Notes: generated from the sequence alone by a model not told the origin. DNA of 64,000 nucleotides from Wandonia haliotis (GCF_039523435.1 NZ_BAAAFH010000003.1:992001-1056000); one strand, 5' to 3'; shown: positions 35,601-44,655, numbered from the stretch's first letter. Numbers and translations: made by a program.

Positions 35601-37029
35601 AAAAAGAAATGACCATCGTCATCACGCTATGGATGCGTTGACGGTAGCTTTTACCAAACACAACCACATTCAGTATTTGAATTATTTGAATGCCCGGAAA
35701 AACGAAAACCACAAATTACACGGTAATATCATTGCTATTGAAAATTTGGAAACCGAGATAAAAATGGAAGACAACGGGAACAAAAAACGGGTTTTTAAAG
35801 AACCCATTCCTAATTTCCGTCAGGTCGCCAAAGAACATTTGGAAAATGTCTTGATTTCACATAAAGCAAAAAACAAAGTAGTTACCAAAAACAAGAATAA
35901 AACTAAAACTAAAAACGGAGAAAAGATAAAAATCGAGTTAACTCCAAGAGGGCAATTGCACAAAGAATCGGTTTATGGGAAATATCATTATTACGAGAGC
36001 AAAGAGGAAAAAATCAGTGCCAAGTTTGATGAGAAAACGATAAACAAAGTTGCCAATCCGCTATATAAAAAATTGCTTTTGGAAAGATTATCAGCTAATG
36101 GCAACGACCCGAAAAAAGCGTTTTCAGGAAAAAATTCTGTAAGCAAACAACCTATTTATTTAGATGAATCAAAAAGAAATAGACTACCCGAAAAGGTAAA
36201 ACTGGTTTGGTTGGAAGAAGATTATTCTATCCGAAAAGACATTACACCCGACAATTTCAAAGATGAGAAACTAATTGACAAAATTTTGGACGAAGGTGTA
36301 AAAAGAGCATTAAAAAACCGATTAAAACAATTTGATAACGATCCGAAAAAAGCCTTTTCAGATTTAGACAAAAATCCGATTTGGCTGAACAAAGAAAAAG
36401 GAATTTCGATTAAGCGGGTTACTATAAGCGGAGTGAAAAATGCCGAGCCTTTGCATTACAAAAAAGACCATTTAGGCAATTTTATTTTAGATAGAAAGGG
36501 AGATGAAATTCCTGTCAATTTTGTAAGTACAGGGAATAATCACCACGTAGCAGTTTATAAAGTACCTGTTTTGGACAAAAATAACCAACCGAAATTGGAT
36601 GAAAATGGCGAACCGAAATATGAATTACAAGAAAATGTAGTTTCGTTTTTTGAGGCAGTTGAGCGAGTAAATCAAGGTTTACCTATAATTGATAAAAACT
36701 ATAATCAACATTTGGGGTGGCAGTTTTTGTTTACGATGAAACAAAACGAAATGTTTGTTTTCCCGAATGAAAAGTCAGGATTTAATCCGAATAAAATTGA
36801 TTTGATAGACCCAAAAAATAAAAAGGAGATAAGTCCGAATTTGTTTAGGGTGCAGAAGTTAGCAACGAAGAATTATTTTTTCAGGCATCATTTAGAAACC
36901 ACAGTTGAGACACCGAAGGAATTGACAGGTGTAACTTACAAACCCCAATTGGGTTTAAATGGAATAGTAGGAATTGTCAAAGTCCGTGTCAATCATCTTG
37001 GGGATATTGTAGGTGTTGGGGAATATTAA
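32653..37029 (+). CDS. cas9: CRISPR-associated endonuclease Cas9, type II-C
   Basis: RNA-guided dual nuclease that cuts DNA matched by crRNA. It is 1458 aa, at the large end of the family. RuvC-I is GLDLGTTSIGFAYI (Asp8), then the Arg-rich bridge helix (RTLKRGARRNLDRYQDRRKK, about 62-81) and LARVFLAINKKRGYKSSRKA. RuvC-II is IRIELSREL (Glu739). HNH is KEVDIEHIIPQSRLFDD with His823 and probable Asn846. RuvC-III is HHAMDALTVAF (His991, Asp994). All catalytic residues are present. The subtype is inferred from the cas9-cas1-cas2 set with no csn2 or cas4. The gene is Lys-rich and more AT-rich than cas1/cas2. The 280 bp before it contains no anti-repeat. Confidence 0.97.
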   Translation: MKKILGLDLGTTSIGFAYIKEAENDKETSSIEKIGVRVNPLTVDEQTNFEKGKSITTNAERTLKRGARRNLDRYQDRRKKLIAVLLKSNLISDESVLSENGKNTTHQTWELRAKSVDEKIQKEELARVFLAINKKRGYKSSRKAKNEDEGQIIDGMAVAKQLYEEKRTPGQLVFQRLMEGKKSIPDFYRSDLQVEFDRVWNVQKQFYPEILTDEFYKTLQGKGQRATSAAFWSTHQFNTADIKDLEESLKNEQTIKLNKREQKKLQAYKWRNDAVSKQLEKEEMAYVITEINNNLNNSSGYLGAISDRSKELYFNKETIGQNLFKQLEENPHTRLKNQVFYRQDYLDEFKAIWKEQSKHHSELTDELKTEIRDIIIFYQRKLKSQKGLISFCELESQEKIIVSTGSTTQKKTIGLRVAPKSSPLFQEFKIWQSLNNVLVKKKGSKKRTVKKQDNRTELLEKEIFELDLEAKELLFEELNLKGNLKVNRIIELLGYKPTDWSMNYSELEGNRTNQVLYNAYLKILEIEGYDEELLKLSNKDEINIADLKTPANEIKTMVKSIFEVLDIDTKILDFDAELEGKDFEKQASYQLWHLLYSYEGDDSPSGNEKLYELLEKKFGFKREHGQILANISLSDDYGNLSTKAMRKVYPFLKENNYSTACELAGYRHSKHSLTKEELENRPLENTLELLKKNSLRNPVVEKILNQVVNVVNTLIEENSQKDENGKITDYFKFDEIRIELSRELKKNAEERAEMTAGINKAKIAHEKIFKLLQTEFGIKNPTRNDIIRYRLYEELKSNGYKDLYTNTYIPREKVFSKEVDIEHIIPQSRLFDDSFSNKTITYRKDNLEKGNKTAYDYIESKFGEQGIEAYKERIEKIYQEKENGISKAKYQKLLKKESEIGDGFIQRDLRDSQYIAKKAKEMLFKISRSVVSTSGSVTDRLREDWNLINVMKELNLPKYRSLGMTKMEERKFGQKVEVIKDWTKRNDHRHHAMDALTVAFTKHNHIQYLNYLNARKNENHKLHGNIIAIENLETEIKMEDNGNKKRVFKEPIPNFRQVAKEHLENVLISHKAKNKVVTKNKNKTKTKNGEKIKIELTPRGQLHKESVYGKYHYYESKEEKISAKFDEKTINKVANPLYKKLLLERLSANGNDPKKAFSGKNSVSKQPIYLDESKRNRLPEKVKLVWLEEDYSIRKDITPDNFKDEKLIDKILDEGVKRALKNRLKQFDNDPKKAFSDLDKNPIWLNKEKGISIKRVTISGVKNAEPLHYKKDHLGNFILDRKGDEIPVNFVSTGNNHHVAVYKVPVLDKNNQPKLDENGEPKYELQENVVSFFEAVERVNQGLPIIDKNYNQHLGWQFLFTMKQNEMFVFPNEKSGFNPNKIDLIDPKNKKEISPNLFRVQKLATKNYFFRHHLETTVETPKELTGVTYKPQLGLNGIVGIVKVRVNHLGDIVGVGEY

Positions 37030-37109
37030 GAATAACTGATTGGTTTCGGAGATTTGTAACCATTTTTTGTGGTAAACGTATTGTAAATCAAATCAATACT
37101 GCTTATACA

Positions 37110-38039
37110 ATGATCAAACGAACCCTGCACTTTGGTAATCCGACGTATTTGAATACGCGGAATGAACAATTGGTTGTCAACTATCCGGAGAAGGACAGTG
37201 TATCGAAAACCGTTCCGATTGAAGACCTGGGCGTGATTGTACTGGAACACGCGCAAATTACGATCAGTAACGCCTTGATGAGTAAACTGATGCTGAATAA
37301 TGTAGTGGTGGTGCATTGTAACCCGCAACACATGCCACAGTCGATGACGCTTTCTTTATACGGTCATTCTGAGTTTAACGAACGGATCCGACAGCAACTG
37401 ACGGCCAGTGTACCTCTCAAAAAGAACCTCTGGCAACAAACGGTGGAACGTAAGATTACGAACCAGCTCGCTTACCTGAGGAGTACAGGATATGCCACAA
37501 AAAAAGAACTGGATAAACTGACGGATTTGTCGCGAACGGTGCTTTCGGGGGATACACAAAACAATGAAGGGCAGGCAGCAGCGATCTATTGGAATACAAT
37601 ATTCGGGATAGAAGGCTTTACCCGCGGAAGAAAAGAAGGAACGCCGAACAATCTGTTAAATTACGGATACGCTATTCTGAGGGCAGTTTGTGCCCGTGCA
37701 ATTGTAGGAAGCGGCTTGTTGCCGGGGTATGGTATTTTTCATGCAAACAAGTACAATGCGTATTGCCTGGCGGATGATATCATGGAGCCGTATCGCCCGT
37801 ATGTAGATACCGTTGTGGGGGACCTGGTAAAAGAGGGGGCGGTACAGAGTGATTTAACTCCGGAACTGAAACGGCGCTTACTGATGATCCCGGCTCTGGA
37901 TGTGGTAATTGAGGGCAAAAAAAGTCCTCTGTTGGTTGCTATGAGCCGGACAACAAGTTCCCTGAGTGATTGTTTTGCGGGGATCAGCAGAAAAATAAAC
38001 TATCCCGATTATGGCAGCGGATCGGTACAGTCGGCTTAA
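37110..38039 (+). CDS. cas1: CRISPR-associated integrase Cas1 (type II)
   Basis: Metal-dependent integrase which, with Cas2, inserts new spacers into the array. It is 309 aa, full length. The N-terminal beta domain includes LGVIVLEHAQITISNALMSK. The catalytic helical domain has Glu153 in NNEGQAAAIYW, His211 in GYGIFHANKYNAYCLADDI and Glu226 in MEPYRPYVDTVVGDLV, the expected E/H/E-type metal site. It starts 80 bp after cas9 and overlaps cas2 by 29 bp. Its codon use is visibly more GC-rich than cas9. Confidence 0.97.
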   Translation: MIKRTLHFGNPTYLNTRNEQLVVNYPEKDSVSKTVPIEDLGVIVLEHAQITISNALMSKLMLNNVVVVHCNPQHMPQSMTLSLYGHSEFNERIRQQLTASVPLKKNLWQQTVERKITNQLAYLRSTGYATKKELDKLTDLSRTVLSGDTQNNEGQAAAIYWNTIFGIEGFTRGRKEGTPNNLLNYGYAILRAVCARAIVGSGLLPGYGIFHANKYNAYCLADDIMEPYRPYVDTVVGDLVKEGAVQSDLTPELKRRLLMIPALDVVIEGKKSPLLVAMSRTTSSLSDCFAGISRKINYPDYGSGSVQSA

Positions 38040-38358
38040 TCAATATCGTGCCATGTGGGTAATGGTCTTGTTTGACCTCCCGACAGAAAGCAAGAAAGAG
38101 CGAAAAGTAGCTGCCAGATTTCGCAAGACCTTGCTGGATGACGGGTTTACGATGTTCCAGTTTTCGATTTATCTGAGGTTTTGCGCCAGCCGTGAAAATG
38201 CAGAGGTACACATCCGGCGTGTGAAGAACATATTGCCGGAGAAAGGCAAAATAGGGATTCTGCATATTACCGACAAACAGTTCGGAATGATGGAAATCTT
38301 TTACGGTATAAAAAAAGAAGAAATTCAGAGTCCTGCTCAGCAGTTGGAATTGTTTTAG
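38011..38358 (+). CDS. cas2: CRISPR-associated protein Cas2
   Basis: Small ferredoxin-fold dimer that scaffolds Cas1 in spacer integration. It is 115 aa. The core RAMWVMVLFDLPTESKKERK and FRKTLLDDGFTMFQFSIYLR is typical of type II Cas2, followed by CASRENAEVHIRRVKNILP. The ATG at 38011 lies inside cas1 (29-bp overlap); it gives a few more N-terminal residues (MAADRYSRLNQ) than I would expect from relatives, and no later Met precedes the core except the one in RAMW. The leader and array follow directly. Confidence 0.96.
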   Translation: MAADRYSRLNQYRAMWVMVLFDLPTESKKERKVAARFRKTLLDDGFTMFQFSIYLRFCASRENAEVHIRRVKNILPEKGKIGILHITDKQFGMMEIFYGIKKEEIQSPAQQLELF

Positions 38359-38511
38359 AGAACGGAAAACATCATCTGTTCGAAAAAAAGGATTCAACAA
38401 CAGAATCGAAAAAATACAACAGAACAGAAGAGAGGAAGAGAAACGGATACATTTTTTGAATGCTATTCAATGAAAGAATCCACAGGATATCAGCCCGTTA
38501 ACCGGGGGTAT
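38359..38511. promoter_or_regulatory. CRISPR leader-side region between cas2 and the first repeat
   Basis: 153 bp, A-rich on the plus strand (many AACAG and GAAAA motifs), without an open frame. It includes the small inverted repeat TTGAATGCTATTCAA (38456-38470). Its last 36 bp form one arm and the loop of a hairpin with the first repeat. Because the other array end carries the truncated repeat, this is the likely spacer-insertion end. No anti-repeat was found here. Confidence 0.6.
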
Positions 38512-38522
38512 CCTGTGAATCC
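38476..38522 (-). other. Hairpin spanning the leader-repeat junction
   Basis: GAATCCACAGGATA (38476-38489) pairs with TATCCTGTGAATCC (38509-38522) at 12 of 14 positions, eight of them contiguous. The right arm is the edge of repeat 1 and the loop contains a further CCC/GGG stem. Minus-strand array transcripts would fold here just after the last repeat, so it may be a processing or termination structure; only TTTC follows, so it is not a classical terminator. It could instead mark the integration site. Confidence 0.55.
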
Positions 38523-41500
38523 TCACTAAATGTACTGACTTTGAAGCAATTCACAACCCAGACAGGGAGTTGTTTGGGAAACAAGCTCCTGTGAATCCTC
38601 ACTAAATGTACTGACTTTGAAGCAATTCACAACAATCTTATAGCTATCTTCATAAGCTTCTATCCTGTGAATCCTCACTAAATGTACTGACTTTGAAGCA
38701 ATTCACAACTGATTATAAAATAGGCATTGCATCTTATTCCCTGTGAATCCTCACTAAATGTACTGACTTTGAAGCAATTCACAACGAAACGTGATTTTAA
38801 AATTGAAAACCTGTCCCTGTGAATCCTCACTAAATGTACTGACTTTGAAGCAATTCACAACAACACACTTACCCGACATTAGAATCTCATTCCTGTGAAT
38901 CCTCACTAAATGTACTGACTTTGAAGCAATTCACAACATAATTTGAGCTTTGAATTAGCAGGTCGTGCCTGTGAATCCTCACTAAATGTACTGACTTTGA
39001 AGCAATTCACAACTATTAGTACATAGTGTAACATGGTGTAGTGCCTGTGAATCCTCACTAAATGTACTGACTTTGAAGCAATTCACAACTAGGATGATAA
39101 ACGCCATTAAATGTGAAAACCTGTGAATCCTCACTAAATGTACTGACTTTGAAGCAATTCACAACATAACGATACAAAGGTAACAGTTTATTCTTCCTGT
39201 GAATCCTCACTAAATGTACTGACTTTGAAGCAATTCACAACACCAAGCTCGATATGATTTGAAAAGAAAAACCTGTGAATCCTCACTAAATGTACTGACT
39301 TTGAAGCAATTCACAACAATCCAGATAACGTCGTAATGATCGTGAGGCCTGTGAATCCTCACTAAATGTACTGACTTTGAAGCAATTCACAACATAGGAC
39401 GAAAGCGTAACGGTGTAGGTAATCCTGTGAATCCTCACTAAATGTACTGACTTTGAAGCAATTCACAACAATCCAGATAACGTCGTAATGATCGTGAGGC
39501 CTGTGAATCCTCACTAAATGTACTGACTTTGAAGCAATTCACAACTCTAAAGAAGTCGGTAGAAATTGTACTGAGCCTGTGAATCCTCACTAAATGTACT
39601 GACTTTGAAGCAATTCACAACTATATCCTGACACTTGTTTTTTCTAAGTTCCCTGTGAATCCTCACTAAATGTACTGACTTTGAAGCAATTCACAACATC
39701 ATATAGTTTGCAAAAAGTTCTTCAGTACCTGTGAATCCTCACTAAATGTACTGACTTTGAAGCAATTCACAACACCCGTCTTATCATACTTCGGAATCCC
39801 TTCCCTGTGAATCCTCACTAAATGTACTGACTTTGAAGCAATTCACAACACACTTAGAATTCAACCTGTAACAGCTCTCCCTGTGAATCCTCACTAAATG
39901 TACTGACTTTGAAGCAATTCACAACGTTAGATGCCGTGAATAAATTCCTACCGGACCTGTGAATCCTCACTAAATGTACTGACTTTGAAGCAATTCACAA
40001 CGTCCCCGGTAATATTGTATAACCAGTATACCCTGTGAATCCTCACTAAATGTACTGACTTTGAAGCAATTCACAACTACAACCCGTATCACCGAAGATT
40101 ATGTTTTCCTGTGAATCCTCACTAAATGTACTGACTTTGAAGCAATTCACAACGGAACCGATGCAAACGAAAAGCTCAGGCGACCTGTGAATCCTCACTA
40201 AATGTACTGACTTTGAAGCAATTCACAACGATAGGAGCGGTTGTAATTGTATTGATCGTCCTGTGAATCCTCACTAAATGTACTGACTTTGAAGCAATTC
40301 ACAACAAACAAAATGGAACTGCGAGATATTGGAGTCCTGTGAATCCTCACTAAATGTACTGACTTTGAAGCAATTCACAACCAATAGAAAGTTCCCTTCT
40401 AATCGTAAGAACCTGTGAATCCTCACTAAATGTACTGACTTTGAAGCAATTCACAACCGTTGTAATCGTCAGATGTCTCCAGTTGCCCCTGTGAATCCTC
40501 ACTAAATGTACTGACTTTGAAGCAATTCACAACAACTGTTCAACTACAATACTTTCAAGTCACCCTGTGAATCCTCACTAAATGTACTGACTTTGAAGCA
40601 ATTCACAACCCATGAAAAATTTACTATTCGCTATTCTAGCCTGTGAATCCTCACTAAATGTACTGACTTTGAAGCAATTCACAACAGTCCGTCGACGAGT
40701 ACGTGTAACTCGAGCCCTGTGAATCCTCACTAAATGTACTGACTTTGAAGCAATTCACAACATTTAGCGACTTTTTTGGAGTTCGCTGCGACCTGTGAAT
40801 CCTCACTAAATGTACTGACTTTGAAGCAATTCACAACACAGTGATGTGTTTTCAATCAGTAGGCGGGCCTGTGAATCCTCACTAAATGTACTGACTTTGA
40901 AGCAATTCACAACACACTGCGGCAACTGATCTATTCAGTGTGCCTGTGAATCCTCACTAAATGTACTGACTTTGAAGCAATTCACAACACTATTGTAATC
41001 AGGCTGTAATCGGTTGTCCCTGTGAATCCTCACTAAATGTACTGACTTTGAAGCAATTCACAACGCGTAACCGTTTTCTATCATCATTAATCCGCCTGTG
41101 AATCCTCACTAAATGTACTGACTTTGAAGCAATTCACAACATCGTAGCAGCATATAATGAAGGTAAACTACCTGTGAATCCTCACTAAATGTACTGACTT
41201 TGAAGCAATTCACAACATAGGACGAAAGCGTAACGGTGTAGGTAATCCTGTGNNNNNNNNNNTCCGTCTTTGTTCAAAAGAAGGAGGTTAGCCTGTGAAT
41301 CCTCACTAAATGTACTGACTTTGAAGCAATTCACAACACGTGTTACCTGCATTACATAGGGAAACAACCTGTGAATCCTCACTAAATGTACTGACTTTGA
41401 AGCAATTCACAACTCGTACGGAAAAGACGGAAAAACCGCCTTGCCTGTGAATCCTCACTAAATGTACTGACTTTGAAGCAATTCACAACAGGATTTTGTC

Positions 41501-41849
41501 TAAGGTCGCCACGGAACCCCCTGTGAATCCTCACTAAATGTACTGACTTTGAAGCAATTCACAACAAATGGCAGAAGTGGTAATATTTCGACCACCTGTG
41601 AATCCTCACTAAATGTACTGACTTTGAAGCAATTCACAACAGAATATTTAAAGGGATTTTAACATAAAAACCTGTGAATCCTCACTAAATGTACTGACTT
41701 TGAAGCAATTCACAACCGTGGAGCTTTTATTTTAAAATAGTCTATACCTGTGAATCCTCACTAAATGTACTGACTTTGAAGCAATTCACAACTCATATAA
41801 GTAAATTTGTTTGCCCAAAAATCCTGTGAATCCTCACTAAATGTACTGA
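38512..41849 (-). CRISPR. Type II-C CRISPR array, 46 visible repeats of 46 bp
   Basis: The repeat begins CCTGTGAATCCTCACTAAAT and ends TTTGAAGCAATTCACAAC on the plus strand. It is 46 bp with 29-30 bp spacers, period 76. I count 44 intact copies, one broken by N bases (41247 on) and one truncated to 27 bp (41823-41849), giving 45 visible spacers. The repeat ends are self-complementary (TGTGAAT / ATTCACA). The crRNA-sense strand is inferred as minus because the repeat then starts GTTGTG and matches the tracrRNA. On that strand each repeat holds TTG, 19 bp, TACATTTA, a promoter-like pair. Two spacers occur twice. The cas2 end is probably the younger end. Confidence 0.98.
41253..41262. other. Assembly gap (10 N) inside the CRISPR array
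   Basis: Ten N bases interrupt a repeat after only CCTGTG and resume directly in a 29-base spacer-like sequence. At least 40 bases of repeat are missing, so the true gap is longer than ten bases and may hide more spacers. The spacer just before it duplicates one at 39394. Confidence 0.95.
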
Positions 41850-41871
41850 AAAATTGCAGAAATTTCAGTTG

Positions 41872-42447
41872 TTAAGAGCGAGTTACTTTTCGCATACGCC
41901 TGGGACCATACCACAACCAAAAACCAGTAATGGTAAATAAAAGCAGGGCAAGTCCCATTACCGAAGTGTAGATCAGTTTTAGTATTTCTCCCGGTGTATC
42001 AAACAGGTAGTCGAGAATGGAACCGTCATGAAGGTTTTCAATGAAATCAGAATTTCTTCTTTCGATATGAAGTAATTTTCCTGTGGCGCCATCTAGTTGT
42101 ATCCCCCAAAAGTGGTCCGTAAATACAAATTTGACCATGCCTTTGTGCTTCCGGATATCGATACGTTCCAGATTGGTAGAAAGTCCGGAGTCAACAGCGT
42201 TATGAAGTACTGAGCAGGCGATGGTATGCAGACTGTCAATAGGGAGCCAGTCGTTCAGATCCGTGGAGCTTCCTTCGTATGTTTTAGGTAGTATTGCTCC
42301 ATTACTGTGCTTTTTCCACCCCAAAAGCAGTCCGGTAATAGCGATAATAAAAAAGAAGACGAAAAGCGATGCCCCTGTAACGCGATGAATCTTTCGGAAA
42401 ATCCGAAGCAGACGAGCTTGTTTTTTTCGTTTGAGATTGTAGGACAT
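41872..42447 (-). CDS. PepSY-associated transmembrane protein
   Basis: A 191-aa inner-membrane protein with an N-terminal TM helix (GASLFVFFFIIAITGLLLGW) after a basic RKIHRVTG segment, a periplasmic PepSY-like part (IDIRKHKGMVKFVF, WGIQLDGATGKLLHIERR), and a C-terminal TM helix (SVMGLALLLFTITGFWLWYG). This is the PepSY_TM layout, shortened relative to iron-reductase-type relatives. The basic first part resembles the start of FoxB-type proteins. It lies just beyond the truncated CRISPR repeat and is probably unrelated to it. Confidence 0.85.
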   Translation of the reverse strand: MSYNLKRKKQARLLRIFRKIHRVTGASLFVFFFIIAITGLLLGWKKHSNGAILPKTYEGSSTDLNDWLPIDSLHTIACSVLHNAVDSGLSTNLERIDIRKHKGMVKFVFTDHFWGIQLDGATGKLLHIERRNSDFIENLHDGSILDYLFDTPGEILKLIYTSVMGLALLLFTITGFWLWYGPRRMRKVTRS

Positions 42448-42499
42448 TTGGCTAAATAGATATGTATATACTGATCACCTTACTCTGGTAAGAGAAAGG

Positions 42500-42541
42500 G
42501 AAAATAAAAAAAGATGCCGGAACTTGTTACAGTATCCGGCA
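42500..42541 (-). terminator. Intrinsic terminator of the M43 protease gene
   Basis: On the minus strand TGCCGGA pairs with TCCGGCA (42515-42521 with 42535-42541), followed by TCTTTTTTTATTTT. It lies about 12 bp after the stop at 42553. Confidence 0.87.
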
Positions 42542-42552
42542 CCTGATTGTCA

Positions 42553-44655
42553 TTACTGAACGATCAGTTTGTGTGTACGTTCATAATCTCCCGAAGTCAG
42601 TCGGACAAAATAGACACCTTGTGACAAAGGAGCTATTTTACTCAGGTTGACCTCTTCTTTATCCGAAGAGACAGTCAGGCTGGTTTGCCCGATAAATCTG
42701 CCTGCGGCGTCTGATAAAGTAATTGTCAGTGGTTTCCCTTCACCGGAAATCTGGATGAATACATCCGCTCCCGATTGGGCAGGGTTAGGAAAAACAACAG
42801 ATTCCGAAAGAAGATTCTGTTCGTCATCCATTCCCAGTGTACCACCTACCATAATGTTGTCAATTGCAATGTTGTTCGAATAATCCGAAGCCGTATATTC
42901 AAACTTAAAACGAACATTGTGGTCGGATGGGGAAGTGCTTACAGAGAAACTTTCTTCCCGCCAGATAGATGAAGATCCCGGAACAAAATCCTCGAAACCG
43001 GATCCGTTGGTAATCAAATCCAATCCGCTTATCGTTTTTCGCAACTGCCACGTTCTACCGCAGTTTTTGGAGACATAGATTTTTAGTTCCTCTTTCATAT
43101 TCGCCTCGTCAAACGCATTGGTCGCCGAACTAAAGGAGAACGAAACCTGCACACTTGAAGTGTTCGAAAGATCAAACGATGGTGTTATGAAAGCATCCAC
43201 AGTACCTCCCAGACGATTATCGTAGAAAAATTCGTCCGAGAACTCATACGGATCGGTGTAAGGAGATACGTTTCTAAGGAAAATTCCTTTTGACCCGTTA
43301 ATACCTACATTATTCAACACTTTCCATTCACCCTCGTTTTTCTCCGGGTTGTCAATGATGTACTGAAAGTCCATTTCATCGTCAAAAGTTAAACCTCTTG
43401 GTCCGTGAAAATCCACATAGTCCGGTGATACATAAATGTAGCTTTCTTCGGTCTTTGTACTCTCACCATTTGTTCCGGTAACAGTAAGTGACACGGTTTT
43501 CCACCCCTCACTATCCCAGGAAACTGAAGGGTCTTCGTCGTTTGAATACTCCGGTGTTCCTCCCGGGAAATGCCAGGTGTACTGCGGATCTTCAACACGC
43601 CATGAGTGATTGGTAAACTGGATTGCATCGCCTTTACATACAGTAATGGACGGAGCATGAAAATCCGGTTTCGGAAGACAGGTTAACTGCGGAGATAAAG
43701 TCTGCTGCAGATTACTTTCCAACCAAAGTGATTTTCTGGCGGATGTTTCCGAGTGTAGAATAGTACGCATAAAATGTACTTGTCCTTCTGTGAACATATT
43801 GGAACAATACGAGTACTCCATATAATTTTGAACATTGTCTAACTCCGAATCACAGGTGGTACCAGCAAGGTCACAAGTCGTCCATCCGATCGTATTAGGG
43901 GTGTCCTCAATGCCGTCATCATCTGTACAGTTGACCGGTTGACCGGGATCGTTTGTTGTTCCCCATGTATGAGCAAGTCCCAGAAAATGTCCGATTTCAT
44001 GTGTCAGTGCACGGGAGTTGTTTGTACTGGAAGTCCCGATATCACTGATGTAATTGTGGCGGATGATAATTCCGTCACGCCAGAACCCGTTCCCTTCTAC
44101 AGCTGACGGGAAATAAGCATACCCGGCCACACCGTTTTCCATTGATTTTACCACCCATACGTTCAGGTATTTGGCTCTGAACCAGGGGCGCAGTTTCGAA
44201 TAATCATCTCCGATTAATGTTTCGTGTGAATAGTACCGGTTAATTCCATTGGTACATTCTCCGAAAGGATCTACACGCGCCAGTTCAAACTGTATTCTTG
44301 CTTTTCCGGCAATTGCTTTAAACTCCGGAACAATAGCTGTTGTATCAGCGTTTAATTTCATGTAGTCCTCGTTCAGGATTTCAACCTGTCTGTACACCTG
44401 TTGATCAGAGATGTTTTCCGGACCGTATTCGTGAATAATATGGAACACAATAGGAATTGTAATAAGAACTGTGTCCTCATCACTTTTAGTAGTGTATTGT
44501 CCCATTTCGCGCATACGTTCGTACGCCTGCTTGATCTCAGGGTGTAATTCTCTAAGTTCCATTTCTTTTAAGTGAGAACCGCATTTGAAGTGGCTTTCCT
44601 GCGCTAGTCCTGTGATGCCCAAAAGAAAGGAACATAAAATAAATATGTATTTCAT
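42553..44655 (-). CDS. M43 (pappalysin-type) zinc metalloprotease, T9SS-sorted
   Basis: A secreted 700-aa protease with signal peptide (FILCSFLLGITGLAQ). The zinc site is HEIGHFLGLAH (His219, Glu220, His223, His229), with the Met-turn region in NYMEYSYCSNMFTEGQ. A PKD domain follows near 335-410 (PQYTWHFPGGTPEYSNDED), then a beta-sandwich domain (FSFSSATNAFDEAN, SDHNVRFKFEYTASDYSNN), and a type A sorting tail (VVFPNPAQSGADVFIQIS, SQGVYFVRLTSGDYERTH). It is probably released or anchored outside the cell to degrade proteins. Substrate unknown. Confidence 0.93.
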   Translation of the reverse strand: MKYIFILCSFLLGITGLAQESHFKCGSHLKEMELRELHPEIKQAYERMREMGQYTTKSDEDTVLITIPIVFHIIHEYGPENISDQQVYRQVEILNEDYMKLNADTTAIVPEFKAIAGKARIQFELARVDPFGECTNGINRYYSHETLIGDDYSKLRPWFRAKYLNVWVVKSMENGVAGYAYFPSAVEGNGFWRDGIIIRHNYISDIGTSSTNNSRALTHEIGHFLGLAHTWGTTNDPGQPVNCTDDDGIEDTPNTIGWTTCDLAGTTCDSELDNVQNYMEYSYCSNMFTEGQVHFMRTILHSETSARKSLWLESNLQQTLSPQLTCLPKPDFHAPSITVCKGDAIQFTNHSWRVEDPQYTWHFPGGTPEYSNDEDPSVSWDSEGWKTVSLTVTGTNGESTKTEESYIYVSPDYVDFHGPRGLTFDDEMDFQYIIDNPEKNEGEWKVLNNVGINGSKGIFLRNVSPYTDPYEFSDEFFYDNRLGGTVDAFITPSFDLSNTSSVQVSFSFSSATNAFDEANMKEELKIYVSKNCGRTWQLRKTISGLDLITNGSGFEDFVPGSSSIWREESFSVSTSPSDHNVRFKFEYTASDYSNNIAIDNIMVGGTLGMDDEQNLLSESVVFPNPAQSGADVFIQISGEGKPLTITLSDAAGRFIGQTSLTVSSDKEEVNLSKIAPLSQGVYFVRLTSGDYERTHKLIVQ

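Noticed and set aside
38359..38511. Leader as tracrRNA location
   Set aside because: No anti-repeat; the only pairing is an inverted copy of the repeat edge (14 bases).
41185..41382. 65-aa frame across the array
   Set aside because: It is made of CRISPR repeats and the N gap.
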